This document shows positions 20,812 through 32,900 of a stretch of DNA of 64,000 nucleotides, one piece after another. The DNA comes from Hirsutella rhossiliensis. Taxonomy: Eukaryota > Ascomycota > Sordariomycetes > Hypocreales > Ophiocordycipitaceae. A program made the position numbers and the translations under genes. The stretch's first letter is position 1. Every line of letters starts with the position of its first letter. The notes under the pieces were generated by a model. The model saw only the letters and a list, made by a program, of their open reading frames with translations. It did no database searches and had not been told where the DNA came from. The stretch is from positions 1,302,001-1,366,000 of the forward strand of contig NW_025408676.1 in the NCBI RefSeq assembly GCF_020360975.1, in the 5' to 3' direction.

Positions 20812-23800
20812 TTACTCCTTTTAAGCCGGGAAATTAACTACTTATACCTTTTAGAATTCCTCGTCGAAATATTTAATTAAAATTCCTTTCGAAATTCCCC
20901 CTAACTTCTTTTACCTTCATACGCTCTTAAACTCCCGTTTAGACTTCTTAATCCTTACGAACGAAATAATACTAAGTTTATATAAAATAGAAAGATAGAA
21001 AGAATACGAATTTACTAGACTTAAGGGAAATTTAAATTATACCTTATAGACTACGAGGATAGAAGCTATCCTTATAAAAGAAAAGCTTATTACTACTCTA
21101 GAGTAAGTAAATTATATATAGACTATAGAAGCTTTATTTATAATATTCCTTTAAGTCGAAGATAGTCCCTTAATATAAATTTAGCATTTAAAAAATACTA
21201 AAGAAGCGTAGGATAAGCTTAAAAAGCTATATAATCCGTCGAACTTTTCGTCGAATTATCTACTTATTAAGCAGCTCTTTAATCTTAGTCCCTTAGACTT
21301 TAATTTAGAGAAATACCTTTATAAGGTAAAGGAAATCTATAAGGATTTAAAATCCTATAATATAGAAATTCTAGAAGTTATTCTTATAGCATAGATTCTT
21401 AATTGCCTTAATAAGGAATTTAGAAGCTATATTATAAATATTACGTAGAGCCTTAAGTATAATTCTACGGCGTTTACCCTCGAAACCCTTATAGCTAGTC
21501 TTTTAAACGAAGCTAGAAGAATAGAGGATATAGACGAATCTTTAGAGAAAACCTTCTTAGTATAAAGGAAGCCTTAGAAATCCTATAGAAATTCTATAGA
21601 TACTCCTTATTATAAGGAATGCAAAAAACCAGGGCATTTTATAGTAAATTACTATAAATTATACCCGAATAAGGCTCCCGCTTATTAGGTATTAAATAAA
21701 GGAAAAAAGGACGATAGGACTTAAATTTCTAAGAAGAGAAAATCTTCTTCTTCTTCTTCTTTTAGGAAGAAATCCCCTTTTAATAGTATTTCTACTACTA
21801 ATAAAAGAAGGAAGGCTTAAATTACCGAGCTAGAGTCCGATTTAAAAGATAGTAATAAGGTCTTAAATATAGCTTCGTAAGAAAATATAGACCTAGATAT
21901 TAACCTTATAGATCTTTCTAGGGCTCCGACCCCTATATAAACGTCTAAGGATTTAGAGGTAATTTTAACCTCTATAAATACCCTTATAGTAGAAGCTAAT
22001 AAAGACTCTCTTTTAGGACCTTTAGAAGCCTCGATTCCTAGAATAAAGGACTTAGTTTTAAAGGTAAGAGAAGGAGGATTTCCTAGTTATAAGAATAAAA
22101 GGATCTTTAATTTTATCTATAATACCGAAGCTACTAAGTATATAGTATCTAATAAGAATTTCCTTATTAACTATAAAGAAATTAAGTCTAAAGTTTACTA
22201 GGGAAAAGCTTCCTTTATAATAGTAAAAGGAAAGAGGGACTTAGTATTTAAGTTCCTATATAGTAGAAAAAGGTATATCCTTTAAGACTGCTTTTATATA
22301 CCTAAATTAAAGGTAAATATACTATCCTAATCTTATTTTAATAATACCTATGCCTTAATAGGAGGAAATAAAGTCCTTTTATTAGATAATAAGGCTAAGG
22401 TCCTTACTAAAGGATTTCTTAGAAATATATTATATTATATTCCTATAGAACTTTAATTAGAAAGCTAATCGATCCTTATTATATCTTTAAAAGCAAAGGA
22501 TATAGATTTTTATACTTAGCACTTACGCTTAGGGTATATAAATAGTAGGGCTATTTTAGAAATATTAAAAAGATATAATAAGGATATAAAAATACCTCTA
22601 AAAGAAGAAAATAAAATAAGGTAATGCAAAATATATATTAGAGCTAAAGCAACGAATAAGGTTAATAAATAACCTTCGTATAAGTCTTATTCTTATTTAG
22701 AAAAAATAGTATTAGATATTTAAGGGCTAATTAAAGTGCCTACTTATAATAAATATTACTATTATATTTTATTCCTAGACGTAGGAACCCGATATCTAGA
22801 AATATACCTTCTTTAAAAAAATAAAGAAGCTCTAGATAGGTTCCTAGAATTTAAAAATAGGGTAGAAAATAACCCTAAAAATACTAGGATCAGAGAAGCA
22901 TTTTCTAATAATACTAAAGAATTTATATATAAAATAAAGCTTTATTACGAAAAAGAAGGAATTACCTTTAATTCTAGTCCTCCTAGGACGCCGGAATCTA
23001 ATAGTAGAATAGAAAGAATAAATCATACTATATTAGAAAAAGTACGAGCTCTTTTATTTACTACTAGGCTTCCTAAATATCTATAGGGAGAAGCTGTTTT
23101 AATAGCTACCTATTTATATAATAGATTACCGCATACTACGATAGGATTTAAAAGTCCTATAGAAAGAGGATAATATAATACTACCCTTCGAGACCTTAAA
23201 TAAAATTAAGACCTTCGGAAGCCTTATATATTATAAGAATAAAGACCCTAAAGATAAGCTAGATAATAGAGCTTTTAAGGGAATAATAGTAGGCTATTTA
23301 GAAAATGTATATAAAATCTAGGACTTTTTTAAGAGAAAGATTACTATCTTTAGAGATATTACTATACTAGAAAATAAATTTATAAAAAATCTAGAAATCT
23401 CTAGTAGTAATAATACCTTTAATTTTAATTTTATTCTAAATAAAGATAAGCTAGAAAGCTATATCCCTATAGAGGAAGCTACTAAAGAACCTAGAGATAA
23501 AAGTCCCTCGCCTTCTATAAAAGAAGAGTCTTTAAATAACGATCCTATTCCTACTACTAGTAAAATAGTAGTAGAATTACCTAAGAAGCTAAAAGGGTTC
23601 GATTCTAACTATATCGAATACCTTAACGTTAATTTATTTCTAAACTACGATTTTATAGAGTTAATTCTAGCTAGTATAGAAAATTAGGATCTAAAAATTC
23701 TAAAGACCTATAAATAGGCAATAAATAGCCCTAAAATAGTATTTTAGAAAGAAGCTATAATTAAGGAAATTATCTAGCTAATTAAATATAAAACTTAGAA

Positions 23801-25708
23801 ATTTTCCTACCTTCCTAGGAATAGGGAGGCTATAAGAGGCCGCTAGGTCTATACTATTAAGAAGGATAGTTAAAATAATATAATAAAATATAAAGCCCGT
23901 TTCGTAATATAGGGATTTAAGTAGATCTATAGCTTAGATTTCCTAGATACTTTCTCGACTACGGCTAGACCTAAATCTATTAGAATTCTACTTATTTTAG
24001 CTATTATCTACGAATTTAAAGCTTTATAAATAAATATAATAAATTCCTTCGTATATACCGATATAGATAGCGAAGTATATATCGACCTTCCTATAGGCTA
24101 TAAAGAATACGCTCTTAAAGAATATTATTTAAAATATAGATTAGCTTATAGAGCTAAAGGAATTAAATTAACTAAATTCCTAGACCTATATAAAACCGGT
24201 TAAATTAAAGCAAAGCTAAAGAAAGCATTATATAGCCTAAAATAAAGTCCTAAGCTCTAGTATAATTATTTAAAAATTATACTAAATAAACTCGATTTCT
24301 TCCTCTTTTAATAGATAAAGGAGTATTTATAAATAAGGACTATAGTATAGCCTTAGCAATTTACGTCGACGACTTTCTTATAGTAGGGCCCTTTAAATCT
24401 ATAATAGAAGAAAGATTATTTAAAGAATTATCTAAATTCCTAGATTTTATTATCTTAAGAGATATAAAAGACTTCTTAGGTCTAAATATTATAATAAACC
24501 GAGAAAATAAAGAGCTATATATATCCTAAGAAATTTATACCTTAAATAAATTAAAGGAATTTAATAAAGAAGGTTTAAGAACTTTAAATTTACCTACTAT
24601 AGTAGGCTTTAAGCTTATAAAAGTAAAGGAATTACCTTTTAAAGAAGATATATTATAATTTTAAAAAGAAATAGGATCTTTATTATACTTAGCCTTATTT
24701 ACTAGGCTAGATATCTTATATTCTATAATTTCCTATACTAGATTCGCGGCTAAGCCTAACTAAACGTATTTTAAGGCTTTAAATATAATTTAGAAATATT
24801 TAAATAAATTCCCTAGCCTAAAGCTTAAATATAATTATAATATCCCTTTTACCTATCTATATATAAAGGGTTTTACCGACTCTAGCTAGGCGTCGGATTT
24901 AACGGACGGAAAATCCTTTTCCGGTTACTATTTTTATATATATAATAATATAATAAGCTAGGCTTGCTTTAAGTAGAAAGCTATTGCCCTTTCTGCCTAC
25001 GAAGTAGAGTATATTAGCCTTAAGAAGGTAAATAAAAAAGCTATTTATTTAAATATACTTTTTAAAAATATTACTAAGGATCTATCTATTAAGATTCTTA
25101 ATACTATACCTCCTATTTTAATAGATAATACTACTACTATTAAATTAATAGAAAGCCCGGAATTTTATAAAAGGTCTAAGTATATAAGATTAGCTTATTA
25201 CTATACTAAAACTATTATAAGAAAAGGGGAAATTAGAGTTTTTTTATATTAAATTAAAAGATAATATAGCTAATATTTTTATAAAGGAATTAAGACCTAG
25301 ATTACTCTATAAATCTAAAGACGGTCTATCCTTAATATAAGTTCCTAAGTAATTAAAAGGGGTTTTTAGATATTTCTTATACTTTCTATATCTTTCCCTT
25401 ACTAGGTTTTTCCTTTTTAGGTTTCCTAAAGAAATATTTACTAGGTTTTTATCTATTAAGATTTTCCTAGTAATAATAGGTTTTACCTTATATAAGGTTA
25501 TCCTATAAATAATTATTATAACTATAGATTTTTCCTACTATAGGTTTTTCTATTAGTATATACCTAAGGAATATTTTTCCTAAGAAAGAATAGGTTTTTA
25601 TATATCCTATTAAGGTATAAGAATAGTTTTCCTATATTAGGTTTTACCTATATATATACTACTAAAATAAATTAGTAAAGAGTATATAAATCTACTCTTA
25701 AGGGAGGC
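20812..25708 (+). pseudogene. copia-2 gag-pol relic
   Basis: RIP has put stop codons in every frame, but conserved residues remain. The gag part (about 20950-21690) ends in a zinc-knuckle relic near 21615-21670 (KECKKPGHF still visible, with former Cys codons changed). Integrase motifs start near 22510 (HLRLGY). RT shows ALYSLK at about 24226-24245 and AIYVDDFLIV at about 24355-24385, the YVDD catalytic site. RNase H-like sequence follows to about 25330. No complete frame and no start codon can be given. Once-coding, now dead. Confidence 0.8.
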
Positions 25709-26276
25709 TATAAGGAACGGTGTTCCTACTATAAATAAAGCAGCTATAATATACTCTCCCGATTATATAAGCTAATAAGTAGTATATTAATTATAGATAA
25801 AATCTTATCCTATAGAGCAAGAATCGCTCGTTATTTTATATGTTATTATATATTAAACGGGTTGCCGGTTATCGTATAATCGGGAATTAAAGGAACAGAG
25901 CTAGCTTAGAATACTAGCTAAGACCTCTTAAGAATACTAGCACGACTAACCTCCTTTAAATATAAATATTAGTAGAACTAAGACACTTCTAGATTCACTT
26001 AAGGTATCACGGAATTTCCTAGTCTTAGGGCTATACGGCAGCCTAAATCTAGTCCCGAAAGGTTCTTCCGTTTAGCTATAATTATCTATATAAGATAGTA
26101 TGTCCGCTAGTAGATAAATAGAGAATTATTAACTTTAACACCTCTTCTATATACTAATATACTACTAATAAATTCCGTTGAAAATCTTACCTTATACTCC
26201 TTTTTCCCCTCTATTATATAGTCTTACGTAATTCCTTAATTTCCTAAAATTTCGCTTTTGCTTATATACCTTAAGA
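25709..26276 (+). repeat. copia-2 3' LTR
   Basis: 568 bp, same start and end as 20229-20796. Followed by the duplicated target TAAAT, after which the older LTR resumes. Confidence 0.9.
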
Positions 26277-26981
26277 TAAATTCTATTAAAAATCCTACCT
26301 TATACTCCTTCTTCCTCTTTATTATATAGTCTTATATAATTCCTTAGTTTCTTAAAATTCCGTTTTTACTTATATATCTTTAAAGGTTATAAGCCTAGCT
26401 TACTCCTTTTAAGCTAGGAAATTAACTTATACCTTTATAATTCCTTATTAAAATACCTAATTAAAATTCCTTTCGAAATTCCCTTTAACTTCTTTTACCT
26501 TCCTACGCTCTTAAACTCCCGTTTAGACTTCTTAATCTTTATAAATAAAATAAGACCGAATTTATATAAAATAAGTAAATAAAAAGAATATAAATTTACT
26601 AAACTTAAGGGAAATTTAAATTATACCTTATAGACTATAAGGATAGAAGCTATCTTTATAAAAGAAAGGCTTATTACTACTTTAAAGTAATTAAATTATA
26701 TATAGACTATAAAGGTTTTATTTATAATATTCCTTTAAGTTAAAAATAGTCCCTTAATATAAATTTAATATTTAAAAAATACTAAAGAAGTATAAGATAA
26801 GCTTAAAAAGCTATATAATCTATCGAACTTTTTATTAAATTATTTACTTATTAAGCAGCTCTTTAATCTTAGTCCCTTAGACTTTAATTTAAAGAAATAC
26901 CTTTATAAAGTAAAGGAAATTTATAAGGATTTAAAATCCTATAATATAGAAATTCTAGAAGTTATTCTTATAGTATAGATT

Positions 26982-27780
26982 TAAGCCGCTACTACCTAAG
27001 TTAGCTTCCTAGTTAAATATAGCGATATAATAGTAAATAAACTAAATATAATATTAAGGAGAACTAAGGATATAAAAATAATATAAGTAAGGCACTAAGA
27101 CCTATAAAAGAGATAATAAATAAAGAGGTAAGAAAAGATAAGAATAAAACTAAGAAAGAAAGGTAGGTATATATATATATAAGCTAAGCGTATATAATTA
27201 GTAACTATATAATAGATAGTAAATATAGGCCGCTATGCCCTTAATTAAGAAGTTATATAGCTAAATAAGAACTAATTCTTAATTAATAGAGCTAGCTAGC
27301 TAAATTTTAATTAGCTAGCCCTACTTAGGAGCGACCTATATTAGCGCCTAGCCTAGTAACTAGATACTACTTACTCTACTAACTAATAAACTAATAAGCT
27401 AACGTAGCCGCTACTATAGCTATATAGTAATAATATAAAAGCTATAGAAAATAAAGGGGCTTATAAGCTAGGTCCTTAAAAAGAGACTACTACTTATAAC
27501 CTTAGGCCTAGGCTCGTAAGCCTAAGCTATAGCCGCTTAAGATAGTAGCGGCTATAGCTTAAGAGGGCTTATATTAAAATATAAATATATAAGAGAAGCT
27601 TATAATAGCTAGCGTAAATTTCTTATATACTACTACTATAACCTTATTTAAGGTAGACTTATACTAAAAAAAAGGAGGGTTTTCCCTTAAGTACTTTAGT
27701 TTTTTCCTCTTATTTAATATCGAAGTTTTAAATACTTTTAGCTAGGTCCTTTATATAATCTTAATAATAATAATAATAAT
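26982..27780 (+). mobile_element. 5'-truncated LINE-C insertion
   Basis: Only the last 800 bp of LINE-C, ending in a (TAA)n tail (27761-27780). It lies inside the gag relic of old copia-2b. A 12-bp flanking duplication, ATAGTATAGATT at 26970-26981 and ATAGTATAGACT at 27781-27792 (11 of 12 alike), marks target-primed insertion. 5' truncation is typical of non-LTR elements. Confidence 0.85.
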
Positions 27781-28227
27781 ATAGTATAGACTCTTAATTA
27801 CTTTAATAAGGAATTTAAAAGCTATATTATAAATATTATATAGAGCCTTAAGTATAATTTTATAGTATTTACCTTTAAAACCTTAATAGCTAGTCTTTTA
27901 AGTAAAGCTAAAAGAATAAAAAATATAAATAAATCTTTAAAGAAAGCCTTCTTAATATAAAGGAAGCCTTAGAAATTCTATAGAAATTCTATAAATACTT
28001 CTTATTATAAGGAATATAAAAAACTATAGTATTTTATAGTAAATTACTATAAACTATATTTAAATAAAGCTCTTACTTATAGTATAAAGTATAGCTTAGC
28101 TTTATAGTTTTTAAAGATATCCTTTAATATAAAGAACTTAGGAAGCTAAAAAATAGGTTTTAATAAAGGAGCTAAAAGGAGGTATAAAGAAAAAGGTAAA
28201 GATAAAAAAGGAAGTAAAAGTAGTAAT

Positions 28228-28415
28228 TATTATAAAGTAAGTAAAAGTATAAGTATAAGTACTATTTATAGGATAATATTAATAAGCTATATAAAGCTCT
28301 CCTATATATAGCTAGCCTATATATATATATATATAGGATCTAGCCCTTTATAAGTAACTATATAGCTTAGGCTATAGCCTAAGCTTATAACCTATAATAG
28401 TTAAAGACTCTTATA
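28228..28415 (-). repeat. gypsy-A 3' LTR (left)
   Basis: 188 bp. On the plus strand it begins TATTATAAAGTAAG and ends GACTCTTATA. It pairs with 34991-35176. Confidence 0.88.
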
Positions 28416-28699
28416 TAATACCTTCTTTTAAGCGCGGCGTAGTATTACTTAATTAATAGCTTCTATACTATTAGGCCTATACCGCTAGCTCTACCCTACC
28501 CTTTCCTATTAATTATACTAGCCCTACTAGCCCTATTATCCCCGCGCCCGTTAGCTTAGGTAGCTAGAACCGGGCTCTATACTTATCGGCTAGCTAGCCG
28601 TTTAAATAAGGGCGCGACCTATTATATACGCCCCTAAGTAGCCGGCGGCTAGCCTAGACCTACGTAAGCCTTAGGTTGCCCGTTCCCTTAGCCTTAAGC

Positions 28700-29925
28700 A
28701 GCCTCTTCTACCTAAGGGTATATAAGGCGGTATCCCCTCTTTCTTCCTTCCTTTTCTTTTCCTCCTTTTTTAACTATAGTAGTAATAGTAATAAGTAAGT
28801 TTTACTTTACCTAAGGTATTAGTTTATTCTTAGCTATATAGGCCGCTTTATTAATATATACTTATAGTAGTAGCTATAGTAGTAATAATAGCCCTAATAA
28901 TAATAACTTTAATTAGTAAGTTCTCTACCTTATAAAGTAGGAGGCTATAATCTATAATACTAACTTCCGCAATAAATATATTTACCTTCCCCTTCCTTAC
29001 TTCCTCCTTCTTAGAGCATATAAAGTCGTTCGTCGACGCCGTACTAAGTATAGCTAACGATAGCTCCGCCGCTACCGCTACTCCTACCCGCGCCCCCGCG
29101 ACCGCGCCTACCGCTACCGCCTTTACCTCTACTACGCTAGCCGCCCTTACGTTGCCCTTTTATATAATAATACTATCCCCGCCGCCGGCCGTAACGCTTA
29201 GCCCCTCTACCCCTACCTCTACTTCTACTACCCTTATAAGTCTATTACCTAGCGAGCGTAGTAGCTATTTTCCGCTAACTTCTTAAAGTATAAACGCTAA
29301 GTATAGGCTAGAGCCGCCCGCGCGGCCCCTTATATATAGTACGCGTTATAGGAGCTCCCTTACGTTAACTAAGTCGGGCGCCGCTATAGCGGTAGTTATT
29401 ACTAGTACGCGTGTACCGGCCGCGCTTATAAGGCGGCGCCTCCTATCCTACTCGCTACGGCGTTAGCTTAGAAGGCTAGCGCGTATAAGTAGGTATAGGG
29501 GGCTATTAAGAAGCGCCTTACCGCCGCCGCTACTATTTATTATAATCTCCGCGCCCTTAAGCGCTAAGGCCTTATCCTTAAGTAAGTTCCTTTCCTTTAG
29601 CTCTTTTACTTTTACTATTAACTCCCTTAATACTAAGAATACTACCTCTATCGCTTTATCGGCGGTCCCTTTAGCTATGCCCGCCGCTGCCCCCGCCGCT
29701 ATTACTAGCTAGGCCCCCCTTACTCCTAGAGCCCTTAGAGCCGCCGCTACCGCTAACTAGCTCGCGGGCTTAGAGGGCCGCCTAAGCGCCTTAAAGAGCG
29801 CCGCCGCCGCTAATAAGGTAAAGGAGGACGATAAGGATAAGGATAAGGATAACAATAAAGATAAAGAGTAGGTCTAGGTAGTTTAAGGGCTTTGCCCTAA
29901 AATAAACGCTATTTTTATCTTTACT
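28700..29925. pseudogene. Extra GC-rich coding-like region in gypsy-A, strand uncertain
   Basis: Between pol and the left LTR lies a region that stays GC-rich and codon-like despite RIP. On the plus strand (opposite to pol), a frame of roughly 290-310 codons from about 28960 has only a handful of stops, all TAG or TAA in a RIP context. It ends in a charged LEGRLSALKSAAAANKVKE-type stretch and a DKDKDKD run. TATATAAGG and a pyrimidine-rich tract precede it (28725-28775). On the minus strand, one frame whose third positions pair with those of the first is equally open and has a heptad-like LKERNLLKDKALALKG stretch. Only one of the two need be real. I recognise neither product. Confidence 0.5.
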
Positions 29926-29949
29926 TATATTATTACGCTTACGTTATTA

Positions 29950-32900
29950 TAACTACTTACTTTACTTTACCTACTTTATAGTCTTAGCTTAAGCTACTAT
30001 TAATAGTCTATTATTCTTATTTACTATTTTAAATAAAGCTTTAAACTTATTAAGGGCTATAGTTCTTATAAACTTATATATAGGTTCTTATATAGGGTTA
30101 AGATACTCGCGCTACTTAATAAAGACCTCTTAGCGTTTCCCCTTACTAACCTTTTTCTAGCGCGTAGCCTATATCTCTTTAACCTTAAACTCGTCCTTTC
30201 TCTTTACTTTAATTATAAGCGGTTAAGAGTTTATTACTTCTTATCTAAGTAGCGGGTTAAAAGAGGCTCTATAAAGGAGGTTTATATTAATCTTATTATA
30301 GACCCCTATTAAGAGACTATCGAGCTCTATAACTTATAGGCTAATAACCCTTTATACTATAAACTTTATATATAGCTAGTTAAGCTTCTTTTTTAGCTAT
30401 ACTAACCTATAGTTATAGAGGTCTAGCTATACTTTATCTCTTACTATAAACTTATTTACTAAGGCCTTAGTTTTATTAGCGTGCTACTCTTAATCTTATA
30501 CTATAGTAGCTATCGCGGATTAGTAATAATCTATAGTCTCTTATAGCTTTTATATAAATATAGAGGCGCGGTCCTTTAGTAATAAATTACTATACTACTC
30601 CGCTACTATATTTATAGTAAAGGGAACTAATAAAGGTACTTTAAAGCTATACGTTATAAAGAAAGGGGCTATCTTAATAAAGGTATATAGTCTACTATTT
30701 AATATAAGTTAGGCCGCGGGGAGCTAATAGTCTTAGTTTACTTAGTTATAAGCCATAATAGCCTATAAGTAAGCTTACGCTTCTTAGTTAACCCTCTTAG
30801 GCCCTCTATTAGTTTATAGGTAATATACTATACTAAGTAGCTATATAATTTAAAGTAGCTAGTATAAGTACTACTAAAAGTAGCTAGTTTAATTTAATCC
30901 CTTATTACTTATAATAAAAGCTAGCTAGCTATATAAGTAGGCCTAGTACTATAAGAAGCGCTTTATATAGGACTTTATATCTATAGATAATATTAGCTTT
31001 AATACTATAGACTTATTAAGTCGGTCCTTAATTACTTATATATAGCGGTTACCGCCCTTTATAAGTAAGAGGTCCGTTATAAAGTCTATCTATATATATA
31101 TATAAAACCGGTTAAGTACTAAAAGTTACTTAAGTAGCCCCTTAAGCTATACCTTTTAAATCTTAGTATAGCTATAGATATTATAGTTATAGAGGAAGTA
31201 GCGAACGTAGTACTATAAAAGGGGCTAGTAGAAATCCCTTACGAGGCCTACTACTATACCTTACTTACCTAAGTAGCCTATAATACTAAAGTTATAGATA
31301 AGCTAGACTAGCTTCCCTTAGAGCTTATTTTATTCGTTTAGCTCTAGCGGTCTATCTTTCTCCTTAGCTTCTATAGTATATAGCGCGCCTAGCACCTATA
31401 GTCTCCCCCGCTAATATAGATACCCTTATAGGTCGATATAATAGTTAGCTACTTATACCTTTAGCTTTAGCTTTAGATTAAGGCGTCGAGCGCTAAACTT
31501 AATAGTATAGCGTATACTTTTATAGGTATAGTTTAGAGACGATATATTATCCTATAAGCGCTAAAAGACCTTATCTTAAAATACCTATACTATATACGCC
31601 CTTAGGCCGGTCTATCCCTCCTTACTAAGCTAAGGCAAAGGTATAAAGGAAGGCTTATCTATTAGCGCCGCGCTTTCCTTTACTAAGGAAGCTCCTATAT
31701 AAGTCTATAGCGCTTCTTATAAGATAAGCTATAGATCCCGGGCCTTAATATCTACTCTTATTAGCTAGTCTTAATCACTCTAAGAAAGTATATCTAGGAC
31801 TATAAAGTCCCGCTTTAGCTAGTACTTAATCGAGAAGTTAAAGTATAAGAGATACTCCGCTTAATAGGCTTACTATTCTAAGAGGTACTAGCGGGTTATA
31901 AAGTACTTAAGATTCCTATAGTTTATAAGAACCTTAAAGCTCTTATAGCTTTAGAGCTCCGCTTACTATTACTTAAGGTAGCTAATAATTACTAGTATCT
32001 CCTTATTATAAATAGTATAATTCCGCTTTACTAGGGTTAGCTTATAGGAGTAGAACGCTATTAGTTACTTCTACCTATCTACCTCCTAAGAGAGCGTTCC
32101 TTTAAGTGCCTAGCCGCTATAGTTTACTTCGACTAATATAGACTAGTTAAAGTCCTACTAAAGTAGTACTAAGGCCCGGGAGAATAGGTCCTTAAGTATA
32201 TAGAACGCTCCTTCCTATATAGGCCCTTAATAAAAGGTAGTTTATTTCCTAGTAATCTTATTTAAGGGACTTATAATATAGGAGAAGCCCTTAATAAATA
32301 TCCTATAATAGTTCGCGAACCTAAGGAAGCTCTATACGCCTATTTATATAGTTAGGGCCGCTTAGTCTTAGATCGCTTAGATCTTTATAGGATCTACCTA
32401 TATACCTATGCCTATATAGATAATAAAGCCTAGGTACTTAACCCTCTTAACCTTAAATTTATACTTATCTAGGTTAAGGTAGAGCCTATAAAGTTAAAGG
32501 CGCTTTAAGACCCTTTATACTTTCTATATATAGTCCTTATAAGAGCCGCTTATATAGATAAGGATATTATCTATATATATAGAGGCGAACTTATTAAGGA
32601 AGTCCTAAAGTATATTATTAATATAATACTAGAAAGTAGCGGGCGCTTCTAAGAGGCTAAAGGGCGTTATAAGCTACTTAAATAAGCTATAGCGTATATA
32701 GAACGCTATCTTTTACTCGTTACCCTCTAAGATCTATACTTTATTAAACGCTTATTTTATATCTAGCTTTATAAACTACTTTACCTTTAAAAGGTTATAG
32801 AGTATATTTAAAATTAAGGGTAAGGGGTAGCGGTTTAGCCTTATAATTACGTTTAGAGCCTTATAGTTATAATAAAACTATATCCCGCCCCTTAGTTTAT

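Larger units (their letters stand above)
20229..26276 (+). mobile_element. Ty1/copia retrotransposon copia-2, complete but RIP-mutated
   Basis: Two 568-bp LTRs (20229-20796, 25709-26276) flank a 4.9-kb internal region. The target-site duplication TAAAT is present at 20224-20228 and 26277-26281. The primer-binding site is GGTTATAAGCCCGGC at 20797-20811, and the purine tract AAGGGAGGC lies just before the 3' LTR. The target is the LTR of an older copy of the same family (19762). Its order gag, zinc knuckle, integrase, RT marks Ty1/copia. Confidence 0.93.
19762..28082 (+). mobile_element. Old copia-2b relic, interrupted twice
   Basis: LTR portions are 19762-20228 and 26282-26394. They are split by the complete copia-2 element. 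The internal region runs 26395-26981 (primer site GGTTATAAGCCTAGC, then gag) and continues at 27781-28082, split by a truncated LINE-C. The gag part matches copia-2 at about 20797-21690 and stops before the zinc knuckle, where a copia-1-family LTR begins. No 3' LTR is present. More mutated than copia-2. Confidence 0.8.

Noticed and set aside
22844..23026. 60-codon minus-strand frame inside copia-2
   Set aside because: AT-rich, opposite to pol, no domain. Expected by chance in RIP-mutated DNA.
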